Assembly (NCBI RefSeq): GCF_014202765.1
Contig: NZ_JACHHN010000001.1
Coordinates: 146,118-210,117 of the forward strand
Reading direction: 5' to 3'
Source of the DNA: Silvimonas terrae
GTDB lineage: Bacteria > Pseudomonadota > Gammaproteobacteria > Burkholderiales > Chitinibacteraceae
DNA length: 64,000 nucleotides
The notes beneath the pieces are model-generated. The model did no database searches. It had not been told where the DNA came from and was given only the letters and a program-made list of their open reading frames with translations. Below, one piece after another: positions 18,348-26,450 of this stretch (the first letter of the stretch is position 1; each line of letters starts with the position of its first letter). The translations under genes were made by a program, and so were the position numbers.

Positions 18348-20894
18348 ATGCAGACCAAATTGCCGGTAACGGGTGTCGACGATCGATGGCTGGCGCGTCC
18401 GGAGCTGGTGCAAAAGCTATTGGCCGCTAGCCAGAACAGCCAGGTGCTGGTGCTGCATGCGCCAGCGGGCTACGGCAAAACGCAGGCGCTGGTGGCGTTG
18501 TTCAACCATCTGATTACGCAGCACCACCATGCCCGGCAGCTGGTGTTAACGCCGCAAGATGCGGACCCGCTAGTGTGCGCAAAACGCTTTGTGGGTGACA
18601 CCGCAGACGTGGGCGAGGTGGCGCTGACGGTGCTCGTGGATGATCTGGATCGCTGGGCCTGCGCGTCTGCCGACTGGCTGTGCCAGTTGATCAGTGTGTT
18701 GCCAGTTGGGGTGCATGCCGTATTTGCCACGCGTGTACTGGATCAAGCGCGTTTGGTGGGGTTGCTTGCCCAAGGCACGGTCAAGGTCTTTGATGCGGAT
18801 GTCCTGCGGTTTTCCACGGAAGAAGTGGCGGCATGGTGCCGCCAGGTGTTGCGCTGGTCCACACCGATAGACCAAACCCTTGCGCGCGAAACGCGGGGCT
18901 GGCCTGCCCTGGTGGCGTTATTGCGGGATGAATCGGGCGAGCCCTTGAAGTCCGCACGTGCGGCGTGGGCCAGCACCCGTTATCAGACGCGGTTGCGGCA
19001 TTTTTTTGAACAGCAGATTTTTGCCGCGCACAGCCCGGAACAACAACAGCGGGTTCGTACCATCGGGCGTCTGGATGAGGTCTGTGATGCACTGGTAAAT
19101 GCCATGTATCCCGGGCAGGACATCCGGTTGGCGGCGCTGGTTGCCGCCGGCTGGCCGCTGAAACCGACACAGGCAGGTTGGTACCGGTTTCACCCGGCAT
19201 TCAGGAATGACGTGATCAATTACAAAATTGAGGTAGATGACCCGCCCACAGCGGCGGTGATCGACCGTGCTGCCAACTGGTTGATTGACCAAGGGCATAC
19301 AGCCGCAGCGATATCCTTACTGATTGACAAGGGCGACTGGGAAAAAGTCATGCCCCTGGTGGGGTCTGCTGCGCAAACTTTATTGCATGGGGCGCGCTTC
19401 AAGACGGTGATCCGGTGGTGTCAACGAATTCCCAAAGTATTGTTATTTGGAAATATTGACCTGTGTCTCAGTTATATATGGTGCCTTTTGTTTTCGGGAG
19501 ACAAACAGGGGGCAATGTCTGTTTTAAGAGAATTGAAAAACAAAATGCGTGGCATGTTTGATCCGCTCATCGAGCCGACTATCAAGTATCAGGAATTACT
19601 GCTGAGTGAATTGCATTTGCATGATTACCATGCACTCGTGGAAAGAGTGGAAGAACTTGAATCTGCAATGCCTCATCTGGGTGATGCCAATCAAGGCCGT
19701 ATTTTCAACCTGGTGGCCATGATTGAATTGGGTAAGGGCAAAATGGATGTCGCCGCACAAGCGGTGTGGAATGCCAAAAAGATCAATCGTAGCGTCAATA
19801 ATTTTCAGGCTCTGAGCAGTTCTTATTTTGCCGAGGCATCTATTCTTGGCGCAAAAGGGGCCCTGCGTGATGCATTGAGTCTATTGCAATGTGCTGACGA
19901 TATTATAGAAACGCATGATGCGCGATTGCCCGCAGGCATCATGCATATTTTCTGTCGCGGCTATCGCTTGCAATTGTTATATGAATTGGGCATGTATGCC
20001 GAGGCGCGACACTGGCTGGAGCAATATCGCTGGCTGAATACAACTCAGCCCATCATTCTGGTCAATTTCCTGTTTGGCATGATGGATAGCCGGCTGGCTT
20101 GCATCGAGCAAGGCCCGATGGCTGGGGTGTTGGTGTTGGAAAAACTGATGCTCAGCGTGGCGCATGAGCCATTGATGCAAAGCAAAATTGAGGCTGAACG
20201 AGCACGTATTACCCTTGCCCATGAAAGCCCGGAGGCCGCCGAGCCCCTGATTCGGCAGTACTTGAGCACCAATCACACCTTACCGGACCCGGCATTTGTC
20301 TACCCCACGGAAGAAGTTGAGGGGTGTGGTATCGAAATGGCGCGCCTGATGTTGCACGCGGGTGGGGATGAGGCCGTCACCGCCATGCATATGCTTGATC
20401 GTCACATTGTGGCCGCCCGCAGCACCGGCCGCACTTGGCGGTTAACCAAACTGTACGTGCTTTCTGCGCTGGCTCATTTACTGAACGGCGATGCCCGGCA
20501 AGCCAGGGCGCCCTTGCTGGAGGCCATTCGACTGGCCAGCGTCAACGGCGCAATCAGCACTTTTCTGGACGAGGGCACGGTGTTGATAGACGCACTGTCG
20601 CAACTGTCTTCGCGGCAAGCACGGCTGTTTACCGTGGCAGAGCAGAATCATATCGCCCGCATTCTCAGTGCACGCGGACAAGCCAGAAAACCGTTGCCCG
20701 TGCCGGATATCAACGCGCGTGAGATGGAAATCCTGCGCCTTGTGGCAGAAGGGCTCACCAGCCAGACCATTGCAGCCAGGCTGGAGTTATCACTGCAAAC
20801 CGTCAAGTGGTATCTGAAAGGCATTTACAGCAAGCTTGGTGTAGGCAGCCGGATCAGCGCTGTGGATAAAGCCCGCCGCCTGGGCCTGCTTTAA
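18348..20894 (+). CDS. MalT-like LuxR-family ATP-binding regulator (LAL)
   Basis: 848 residues. The N-terminal STAND-type NTPase has Walker A APAGYGKTQ and Walker B LTVLVDDLDRW. A long TPR-like helical middle follows (about 350-770), then a C-terminal LuxR helix-turn-helix (INAREMEILRLVAEGLTSQ, then LSLQTVKWYLKGIYSKLGV). Such proteins bind an inducer and activate transcription after ATP-dependent oligomerisation (family knowledge). The inducer is unknown. The middle of the gene (about 19.4-20.0 kb) is visibly more A/T-rich than its ends. The EAL gene begins 21 bp after the stop, so the two are probably one transcript. Confidence 0.92.
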   Translation: MQTKLPVTGVDDRWLARPELVQKLLAASQNSQVLVLHAPAGYGKTQALVALFNHLITQHHHARQLVLTPQDADPLVCAKRFVGDTADVGEVALTVLVDDLDRWACASADWLCQLISVLPVGVHAVFATRVLDQARLVGLLAQGTVKVFDADVLRFSTEEVAAWCRQVLRWSTPIDQTLARETRGWPALVALLRDESGEPLKSARAAWASTRYQTRLRHFFEQQIFAAHSPEQQQRVRTIGRLDEVCDALVNAMYPGQDIRLAALVAAGWPLKPTQAGWYRFHPAFRNDVINYKIEVDDPPTAAVIDRAANWLIDQGHTAAAISLLIDKGDWEKVMPLVGSAAQTLLHGARFKTVIRWCQRIPKVLLFGNIDLCLSYIWCLLFSGDKQGAMSVLRELKNKMRGMFDPLIEPTIKYQELLLSELHLHDYHALVERVEELESAMPHLGDANQGRIFNLVAMIELGKGKMDVAAQAVWNAKKINRSVNNFQALSSSYFAEASILGAKGALRDALSLLQCADDIIETHDARLPAGIMHIFCRGYRLQLLYELGMYAEARHWLEQYRWLNTTQPIILVNFLFGMMDSRLACIEQGPMAGVLVLEKLMLSVAHEPLMQSKIEAERARITLAHESPEAAEPLIRQYLSTNHTLPDPAFVYPTEEVEGCGIEMARLMLHAGGDEAVTAMHMLDRHIVAARSTGRTWRLTKLYVLSALAHLLNGDARQARAPLLEAIRLASVNGAISTFLDEGTVLIDALSQLSSRQARLFTVAEQNHIARILSARGQARKPLPVPDINAREMEILRLVAEGLTSQTIAARLELSLQTVKWYLKGIYSKLGVGSRISAVDKARRLGLL

Positions 20895-20915
20895 ACCGCT
20901 GCAGGGACTGGAATC

Positions 20916-22445
20916 ATGAAAAGAAAGATTGCCCTGTCGGTGTGCTTTGTCGCGCCCCTCGTTTTGGCCAATGCAGGCCTGGTCTGGTTTGCCCAGCGTA
21001 GTGTGCACAAGGAACTGAATGCGGTTAGCGCCAGCATATTGGGTACGGTAGATAGCTCGCTCAATACTGCGCGGCAAAAGGCGAATGCGCTCCACCAGCA
21101 ATTGTACGAGCACGGCACGTCTGCCATTCAGACCGGCACCGAATGCGACGCGCAGCTGCGCCTGGGTCTGGATCAAGCAATCAGTACGTCGGCGTTTATC
21201 GATGCCATTTATGTGCAGCGGTGGCATCAGCAAGTGTGCAGCGCGCATATGGGCTCAGATCAGCAAAATGCGCTGCGCAGTTATCCTTCGCTGGAATACG
21301 ACTATGTAGACGGCTACAGCGTGCTGTTCCTGTTGCGGCCAGATTACTTTCTTGAGTCAATCCGGGCGCAGGCCGCTGAGCGTTACGATCAGATCGTGCT
21401 GCAAATAGGCAATACCTATTTATCCAGCCGCACCAGCACCAATCAGCGGCCTGTTTTCCGTCACGAATGGGTGGCCGAGTCCGCCTCCGGCGTTGCGCGG
21501 GTTTTTGTAGAAGCCAGCAGCACACTGGCCTGGGCGTATGTGCTGGACAGCATTTTTACCTGGAACGTCATTGCACTGGTGATGGGGTGGCTGATGTTTG
21601 GCCAGATCCGGCGGTATTTCAGCGCAGCGTGGCAGTTTGACGCGGCGTTGGCCAAAGCGCTGCAGTTCCAGGAAATTACGCCGTATTACCAGCCTGTGTA
21701 TCACTTATCCGGCCTCACCTTGTCTGGTGTGGAAATACTGGCGCGCTGGAAAACCGCCGACGGTGTCTTCATTCCTGCTGACCGGTTTATTGCCAGGGCC
21801 GAAGAGCTGGACCTGATTGCACCGTTAACCCGTTTGATGATGCATACCTCCAGCGCACAACTTCCGGCTCTGTCTTTGCCCGCGGGTAGCAGCGTTGCGC
21901 TCAATCTCAGCGCAGAAGCGCTCCTGGACGAGCATCTGATTGAAGACGTGATTGCCTGGGCCGAACAATTACTGGGGCAGGGCCTGCAGCCCGTTGTAGA
22001 ACTCACCGAGCGCAGTTTTGTGGATCTGTCCCGCACAAACCGTATTGAGACGGTATTGGCCCAATTGCAGGCGCATCACGTGCAGGTCGCGCTGGATGAT
22101 TTTGGCGCCGAGTACAGTTCTCTGGGCTATCTGCATCGGTTTGCTTTTGATTGCATCAAAATTGACGGCCTGTTTCTGGACAGCCTGGATGTCAGCCCCA
22201 ATGCTGATCTGGTGCTTGACTGCATCCTTCAATTGACGGCAGTGCTTGGCGTCAAAGTGGTCGTCGAAAAGGTAGAAACCGCCACGCAACTGGCATGGTT
22301 AAGCGTCCGACAGGTCGATGCCGCGCAAGGCTACTTCTTTGGCCGCCCGCAGCCTGCCAGTGTCTGGCAACAACCCGTGATCTGGCCCATAGAGTCTGTG
22401 GATATCGCAGCGGCCCCGCAGATGCCTGCACAAGAAACCCTATGA
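20916..22445 (+). CDS. Membrane-bound EAL c-di-GMP phosphodiesterase with CSS-like periplasmic domain
   Basis: 509 residues. TM1 (about 5-26) and TM2 (about 210-232) enclose a periplasmic domain with two cysteines (C77, C108). The second is in VCSAHMG, a variant of the CSS redox-sensing motif. The cytoplasmic EAL domain runs from about 250: the signature reads GVEILARW (E-I-L), followed by ALNLSAE, VVELTER, ALDDFGAEYSSLGYL, IKIDGLF and AQGYFFGRPQP. The catalytic acidic residues and Lys are present, so activity is plausible; the EGVET motif is EKVET. There is no GGDEF domain. It sits in an operon with the upstream LAL regulator and overlaps the downstream gene by four bases. Confidence 0.92.
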   Translation: MKRKIALSVCFVAPLVLANAGLVWFAQRSVHKELNAVSASILGTVDSSLNTARQKANALHQQLYEHGTSAIQTGTECDAQLRLGLDQAISTSAFIDAIYVQRWHQQVCSAHMGSDQQNALRSYPSLEYDYVDGYSVLFLLRPDYFLESIRAQAAERYDQIVLQIGNTYLSSRTSTNQRPVFRHEWVAESASGVARVFVEASSTLAWAYVLDSIFTWNVIALVMGWLMFGQIRRYFSAAWQFDAALAKALQFQEITPYYQPVYHLSGLTLSGVEILARWKTADGVFIPADRFIARAEELDLIAPLTRLMMHTSSAQLPALSLPAGSSVALNLSAEALLDEHLIEDVIAWAEQLLGQGLQPVVELTERSFVDLSRTNRIETVLAQLQAHHVQVALDDFGAEYSSLGYLHRFAFDCIKIDGLFLDSLDVSPNADLVLDCILQLTAVLGVKVVVEKVETATQLAWLSVRQVDAAQGYFFGRPQPASVWQQPVIWPIESVDIAAAPQMPAQETL

Positions 22446-23899
22446 TCCAGCCGTTTTCCACACTCGGAAAAATAGCCACACGCAGTGTCGTGGTCTGCTC
22501 CATCCTCTCCAACACGTTTTTTCTCAGGTGCCTGATTGATGTCATCACGCCGCTGGCCTGGAACAATCATTGGCAAGGCTTCTTGCTACTGACGGGGCTG
22601 CCGCTGGCGATGGGTAGCATGCTCGTGTGTTCACGTTTTCCCAGGTGTGAATTCAATGCTGATATCCCGGAACGTCCTGGCTACGTTTATGTGCTTTCCA
22701 ATCCTGGATATCGTCGAAATGGCCTGCCCATTGTCAAGATCGGCTATACGACCAATTCCATGGAAAACAGCCTGAAGCTGCTCGACAAAACGGGAGTACC
22801 GTTTCCGTTTGTTGTGGAATACAAGGCGATGGTCTGGAAGGCTTGGGCGACCATGCGCCAGGCTCACATTGCCCTGAGTTCGTGGCGGCTGAATCCCGAT
22901 GAGATTGATCGCGACTTCTTCTTTTGTTCTATCCAGCAGGCCGTCGACGCCTTGAAGAAGGCTGTTCAGGGAGACATTGGCTACAGAGTTAATCGCCCAC
23001 CGGAACTGAGTCGCGATGACGACGAAATTGATCCGGAAATCGAGCTAGAGCCTGAGGTAGAGGAACAGTTGAAAGCTTTGGCTAAATGGCGTGCTGACAA
23101 GCGCACGACATCGCCGGGCTATGTCTACGTGCTGACCAACGATGTGTACCACAATGGTTCCGACCCGCTTCTGAAAATTGGTTATACCACTTGGGCTCCT
23201 GACCAGCGAGCAGGCGCACTATACCGGTATAAAGATCTGGATTACCGGGGTGTGCCACAGCAATTTAAGGTTGTACACGAGGAGCACTTTGAACGGGCAT
23301 TTGATGCTGAAGAAGCGGTCCACAAGGCATTGGAAACCTGTCGAGTTAACCCGTACAGGGAATTCTTTTCGTGCTCACTGGAGCAGGCCCAGGCAGCTAT
23401 AGCACATGCAAAGGCGCGGGAGTCAGGTTTTCAGGTCACTGATACAACGGTCAGTTCGCCTGACAACGGCAAGACCATGCCGCAGGTTGTATCACCACGA
23501 TCTACCGAACCTGACCGTCAGACTCAGCGTAGTATTGGCTATATCCAGTCCCACTGGCCAGAACCCGTTGTCACCCGGCAGCCGCACCAGCGATCACGAT
23601 CACGATCACGATCTGGAATCTGGAAGATCATCTGTTTCATATTAGCTGGCGGTGCCGCCGCTCTTGGATCGGGATATATCTTCAGCACGCTCTGTAACTG
23701 GTGGTCACGTCCTCCGGCTCCGATGCCCATGCCTGCTATTCATGCCCCTGTGGATATCCCAACAGCAAACAAGAAACCTGGTCATGCCAGTCATAAAAAG
23801 CATCATTCACCTAGAAAACATAAGCAAGCCGCAAGCCCTGTTGAGCCTGATCAGGCGGACGGCTTGCAATCGTCGGATGTATCCAGTCCTTGTTGTTAG
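22442..23899 (+). CDS. Membrane protein with two T5orf172/MUG113 (GIY-YIG-like) domains
   Basis: 485 residues, starting at the ATG that overlaps the EAL stop (ATGA). Two N-terminal membrane segments (about 15-38 and 46-64) precede domain 1 (about 79-180, PGYVYVLSNPG and VKIGYTT) and domain 2 (about 225-330, PGYVYVLTND, LKIGYTT, DQRAG, AEEAVHKALE, REFFSC). An RS dipeptide run comes next, then a third membrane segment (about 398-422) and a Pro/His/Lys-rich tail. Domain 2 keeps the Arg and Glu expected of the GIY-YIG fold; domain 1 appears to have lost both. T5orf172 domains are known from phage proteins and uncharacterised nucleases. A membrane-anchored double copy coupled to an EAL enzyme is unusual. 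Confidence 0.8.
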   Translation: MIQPFSTLGKIATRSVVVCSILSNTFFLRCLIDVITPLAWNNHWQGFLLLTGLPLAMGSMLVCSRFPRCEFNADIPERPGYVYVLSNPGYRRNGLPIVKIGYTTNSMENSLKLLDKTGVPFPFVVEYKAMVWKAWATMRQAHIALSSWRLNPDEIDRDFFFCSIQQAVDALKKAVQGDIGYRVNRPPELSRDDDEIDPEIELEPEVEEQLKALAKWRADKRTTSPGYVYVLTNDVYHNGSDPLLKIGYTTWAPDQRAGALYRYKDLDYRGVPQQFKVVHEEHFERAFDAEEAVHKALETCRVNPYREFFSCSLEQAQAAIAHAKARESGFQVTDTTVSSPDNGKTMPQVVSPRSTEPDRQTQRSIGYIQSHWPEPVVTRQPHQRSRSRSRSGIWKIICFILAGGAAALGSGYIFSTLCNWWSRPPAPMPMPAIHAPVDIPTANKKPGHASHKKHHSPRKHKQAASPVEPDQADGLQSSDVSSPCC

Positions 23900-23904
23900 A
23901 GGAA

Positions 23905-24078
23905 ATGGACATTGAGCTGCTTAACATGTTTGACGGCGTGCCAGTATTGGATCTAGCGGTAGTTAAGGAGCGTAAATTGTATGCCCAGAAGTTTATTCCG
24001 GGCATACGTGAACTCCAACGTGGTCAAGTACTGACAACCCAAGAGTTGTGGTTTGCCGAATTGGATCGCAGCTCCTAG
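23905..24078 (+). CDS. Small hypothetical protein
   Basis: 57 residues from the ATG at 23905, six bases after the preceding stop, with TAGAGGA close upstream. The protein is acidic to neutral and soluble (MDIELLNMFDGVPVLDLAVV), and I do not recognise it. The tight spacing suggests it belongs to the same transcript, but it could be a chance frame. Confidence 0.35.
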   Translation: MDIELLNMFDGVPVLDLAVVKERKLYAQKFIPGIRELQRGQVLTTQELWFAELDRSS

Positions 24079-24248
24079 CGACGAGTACTGCTTATATTCC
24101 CCGATCGGGTCCAGACAGCTTGTGCGGCCGTTCATGTCGAACACTTTGCAATGAAGCTGATCAATGGGGGCAGTGAGCAGGGCGGTACCGCGGATGGCTT
24201 TTTTTCCGGTAGTTAGCCACCTTTTGAAACCAGTTCATACTCTGAGAT

Positions 24249-24872
24249 ATGGTTGAAGACTATTTCTACCAGTCCTGCTTCCGTGCGCCTATTCCTGAAA
24301 TCGCAGATGCGGCTCGCTATCTTGACGCAGCGGTGTCGGCACACCTGAGCGGCCACCGTGCTTTGGCTATCGAGCTATTAAAGCTGGCTGATATGCCAGC
24401 CATAAGAGAATGGACGGAGTCGATTTGGGGGCGCGGGAGTGCTTATATAAAGGTGCGTACCGTTGAACAGGTGGCGGCCCAAGCTCCAATTGTGCGGGTA
24501 GTTTCAAGGATGCCCAACGCCGCTGAAAAACAAGCGCTGCTCCTGCGCGACGGTTTCCATTGTCGCTTCTGCGGTATACCAGTAATCCGGGCAGAGACGA
24601 GGAAGAGAATTGCCGCCCAGTATCCGGATGCGTTGCCATGGGGCAAAAAGAATAATCTTCAGCATGCAGGGTTTCAGGCGATGTGGGCCCAGTACGATCA
24701 CATACTTCCGCATGCAAAGGGCGGTGACAACAGTATCGGTAACATGGTTATAACCTGTGCACCGTGCAATTTCGGGCGTATGCAATACACACTTGATGAG
24801 ACTGCGTTGCTGGACCCTCGCGAACGCGAGCCGATACGATCTTTGTGGGATGGTTTGGAGCGGTTTCGTTGA
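24249..24872 (+). CDS. HNH endonuclease-like protein
   Basis: 207 residues. The C-terminal half is an HNH nuclease fold: first zinc knuckle CRFCG, then YDHILPHAKGGDNSIGNM (the D-H and N of the motif), and a second CAPCNFGR. The N-terminal 90 residues are helical and unrecognised. There is no DNA-methylase or specificity partner nearby. It may be a solitary defence or mobile-element nuclease; its neighbour upstream also carries nuclease-type folds. The start context lacks a clear ribosome site. Confidence 0.8.
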   Translation: MVEDYFYQSCFRAPIPEIADAARYLDAAVSAHLSGHRALAIELLKLADMPAIREWTESIWGRGSAYIKVRTVEQVAAQAPIVRVVSRMPNAAEKQALLLRDGFHCRFCGIPVIRAETRKRIAAQYPDALPWGKKNNLQHAGFQAMWAQYDHILPHAKGGDNSIGNMVITCAPCNFGRMQYTLDETALLDPREREPIRSLWDGLERFR

Positions 24873-25093
24873 GACATTTCCGCAACCAAAAACTGAGTAG
24901 AAAACCGTTTTAATCGAGTCGGTTTACCACTCAACGTACTACTGTGTGTCTTGCTGCAGATTAAACCAGGTTTATGACTAGACTGCTCAGACAATGGCTT
25001 GGCCTCACATCCCTAACAAGGGTGGGTGCTCATCGAGCAAAGAACTTAGCTCAAGCTTTTATCACCCCAGAATGACTTTCGCAGGAGGTACTG

Positions 25094-25813
25094 ATGAGCA
25101 ATGTCGAAACCGGCCTTGATTACGCTGCCGGGCAGCAGAACTATCGCGGTTTGCTGATTAAAGGTTCGGGTCTGGTACCGAAGGCGGCGGTGGTGTTGCT
25201 GCCAGATTGGCGCGGTCAAAGCCCCCTGGCTCGGGATCATGCGGCCTACCTGGTCGAACTCGGATGCGTAGTGGCCATTGCGGATCTTTATGGCGATGGT
25301 TTCAGCCCGGACAGCCCGGATCAGGTGGGCCCAATGGTGCAACGTTTGATCGCGCACAGAGCGCAAGGGGTGGAAGGGCTGGCCGCGTGCATAGACCGAG
25401 TGCGAAAAGAGCTGCCTGACGGTACACCTGTCTTGATCCTGGGCTATAGCGCCGGCGGGATGGTTGCACTGGACTATGGCCGCAGCGGTCAGGATATCGC
25501 TGGCATCATCGTCTGCTCGGCGCTACTAAAAACGGCCGCAGAGGGAATGAAGAGCCGTATCACCGCGCCCGTATTGATCTTGCAAGGCACGCAGGATCAA
25601 GTCTCCCCAATGGAGACGATTGCGGCAGTGGTCAAAGAAATGGACGAGGCCGGCAACGATGTACGCTTTGAACTCTATAGCCAGACGCACCACGCATTCG
25701 ATAACCCGGAGGCGGGCACTGATCCAAACGCCCGTCTCGTCTACTCACCGGCCTCGGCACAGCGGGCACGACGGGCCATCGCGAACTTTGTGGCTGAGGT
25801 GAGTTGCTTTTGA
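25094..25813 (+). CDS. Dienelactone-hydrolase-family alpha/beta hydrolase
   Basis: 239 residues, with GCAGGAGGT just upstream of the ATG. Alpha/beta-hydrolase fold: nucleophile elbow GYSAGG, acid Asp in LQGTQDQVSP, catalytic His in SQTHHAFDNP. True dienelactone hydrolases use Cys at the elbow; here it is Ser, so a general esterase or related hydrolase is more likely. No aromatic-degradation genes are nearby. It is the last gene before the right-hand 51-bp element. Confidence 0.85.
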   Translation: MSNVETGLDYAAGQQNYRGLLIKGSGLVPKAAVVLLPDWRGQSPLARDHAAYLVELGCVVAIADLYGDGFSPDSPDQVGPMVQRLIAHRAQGVEGLAACIDRVRKELPDGTPVLILGYSAGGMVALDYGRSGQDIAGIIVCSALLKTAAEGMKSRITAPVLILQGTQDQVSPMETIAAVVKEMDEAGNDVRFELYSQTHHAFDNPEAGTDPNARLVYSPASAQRARRAIANFVAEVSCF

Positions 25814-25863
25814 TGACGCCGACCAGGAACTGGATCGTCGCCATGAGCCACTGGATGTGGTCT

Positions 25864-25914
25864 GCAGCTAAGTGCCGGTCTTTTCTATATATAAAAAACT
25901 AACCTGTTAGCTGC
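25864..25914 (+). repeat. 51-bp inverted-repeat-ended element, copy 2
   Basis: Perfect 8-bp ends GCAGCTAA (25864-25871) and TTAGCTGC (25907-25914) around an A/T-rich core (TCTATATATAAAAAAC). It is the inverted partner of 11736-11786. It lies 51 bp after the hydrolase stop. Confidence 0.8.
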
Positions 25915-26065
25915 TTGCACCTGTAATGGTACTGGTCTGGATGCTGGAAGATCAGATGTTTTCTATATGAATCGTCCACTTGAACAAGGCTGGATGGCAA
26001 CGATGCTGACCAGTCTGGTTTACGTCAAGATCACCAGCAGACCCGCTTTTATGGTCCCGTAAAGG

Positions 26066-26077
26066 CGGTTTAAACCG
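26066..26077. promoter_or_regulatory. 12-bp palindrome upstream of the alpha-glucoside operon
   Basis: CGGTTTAAACCG is perfectly self-complementary and could be an operator. The rest of 25915-26269 shows nothing I can define. No dedicated regulator gene adjoins this operon, so the cognate protein is unknown. Confidence 0.35.
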
Positions 26078-26269
26078 TTCCATATCGCTGAACGAACCTC
26101 AACACTGGCACCAGTTCCGGCACAGTTCTGGAACCTATCCCCTGCAAAGCTCTGGTTTCATTAGCAGTGTCACCACCAGCCCCGTCCATGTTTCAATTGT
26201 TAACAAACCTGTCATCTCTCGAAATTTCCGGTTAACACTCGCACGCTCAAATGGCTCCCGGTTCGTTAA

Positions 26270-26373
26270 GAGCCGCAAACACACCCTTGCTGGCGGCGTT
26301 ATGCTCGCTTGCCGCACTACTTGGTACTGTCGGCGCTTCGCATGCCTTGCCAGCAAGGGTGTGTTAACGGCTC
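26270..26373. repeat. Roughly 104-bp dispersed palindromic element, copy A
   Basis: Arms 26270-26293 and 26350-26373 are inverted repeats (22 of 24 paired), opening GAGCCG and ending CGGCTC. The interior (CTCGCTTGCCG, TACTGTC, GCGCTTCGCATGCCTTGCC) matches, in reverse complement, the interiors of the elements at 33263 and 52292. It ends 77 bp before the binding-protein ATG, so it is probably in the leader or promoter. Confidence 0.8.
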
Positions 26374-26450
26374 AAAGTACGCAGTCGCACAATCTGCGCT
26401 GCGCTAAACCAGAAACACATATTCACCGTAACCAGATGAGAGGAGTCATC

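Noticed and set aside
25094-25813. True dienelactone hydrolase of a chlorocatechol pathway
   Set aside because: The nucleophile is Ser rather than Cys, and no ring-cleavage genes lie nearby, so only a family-level name is given.
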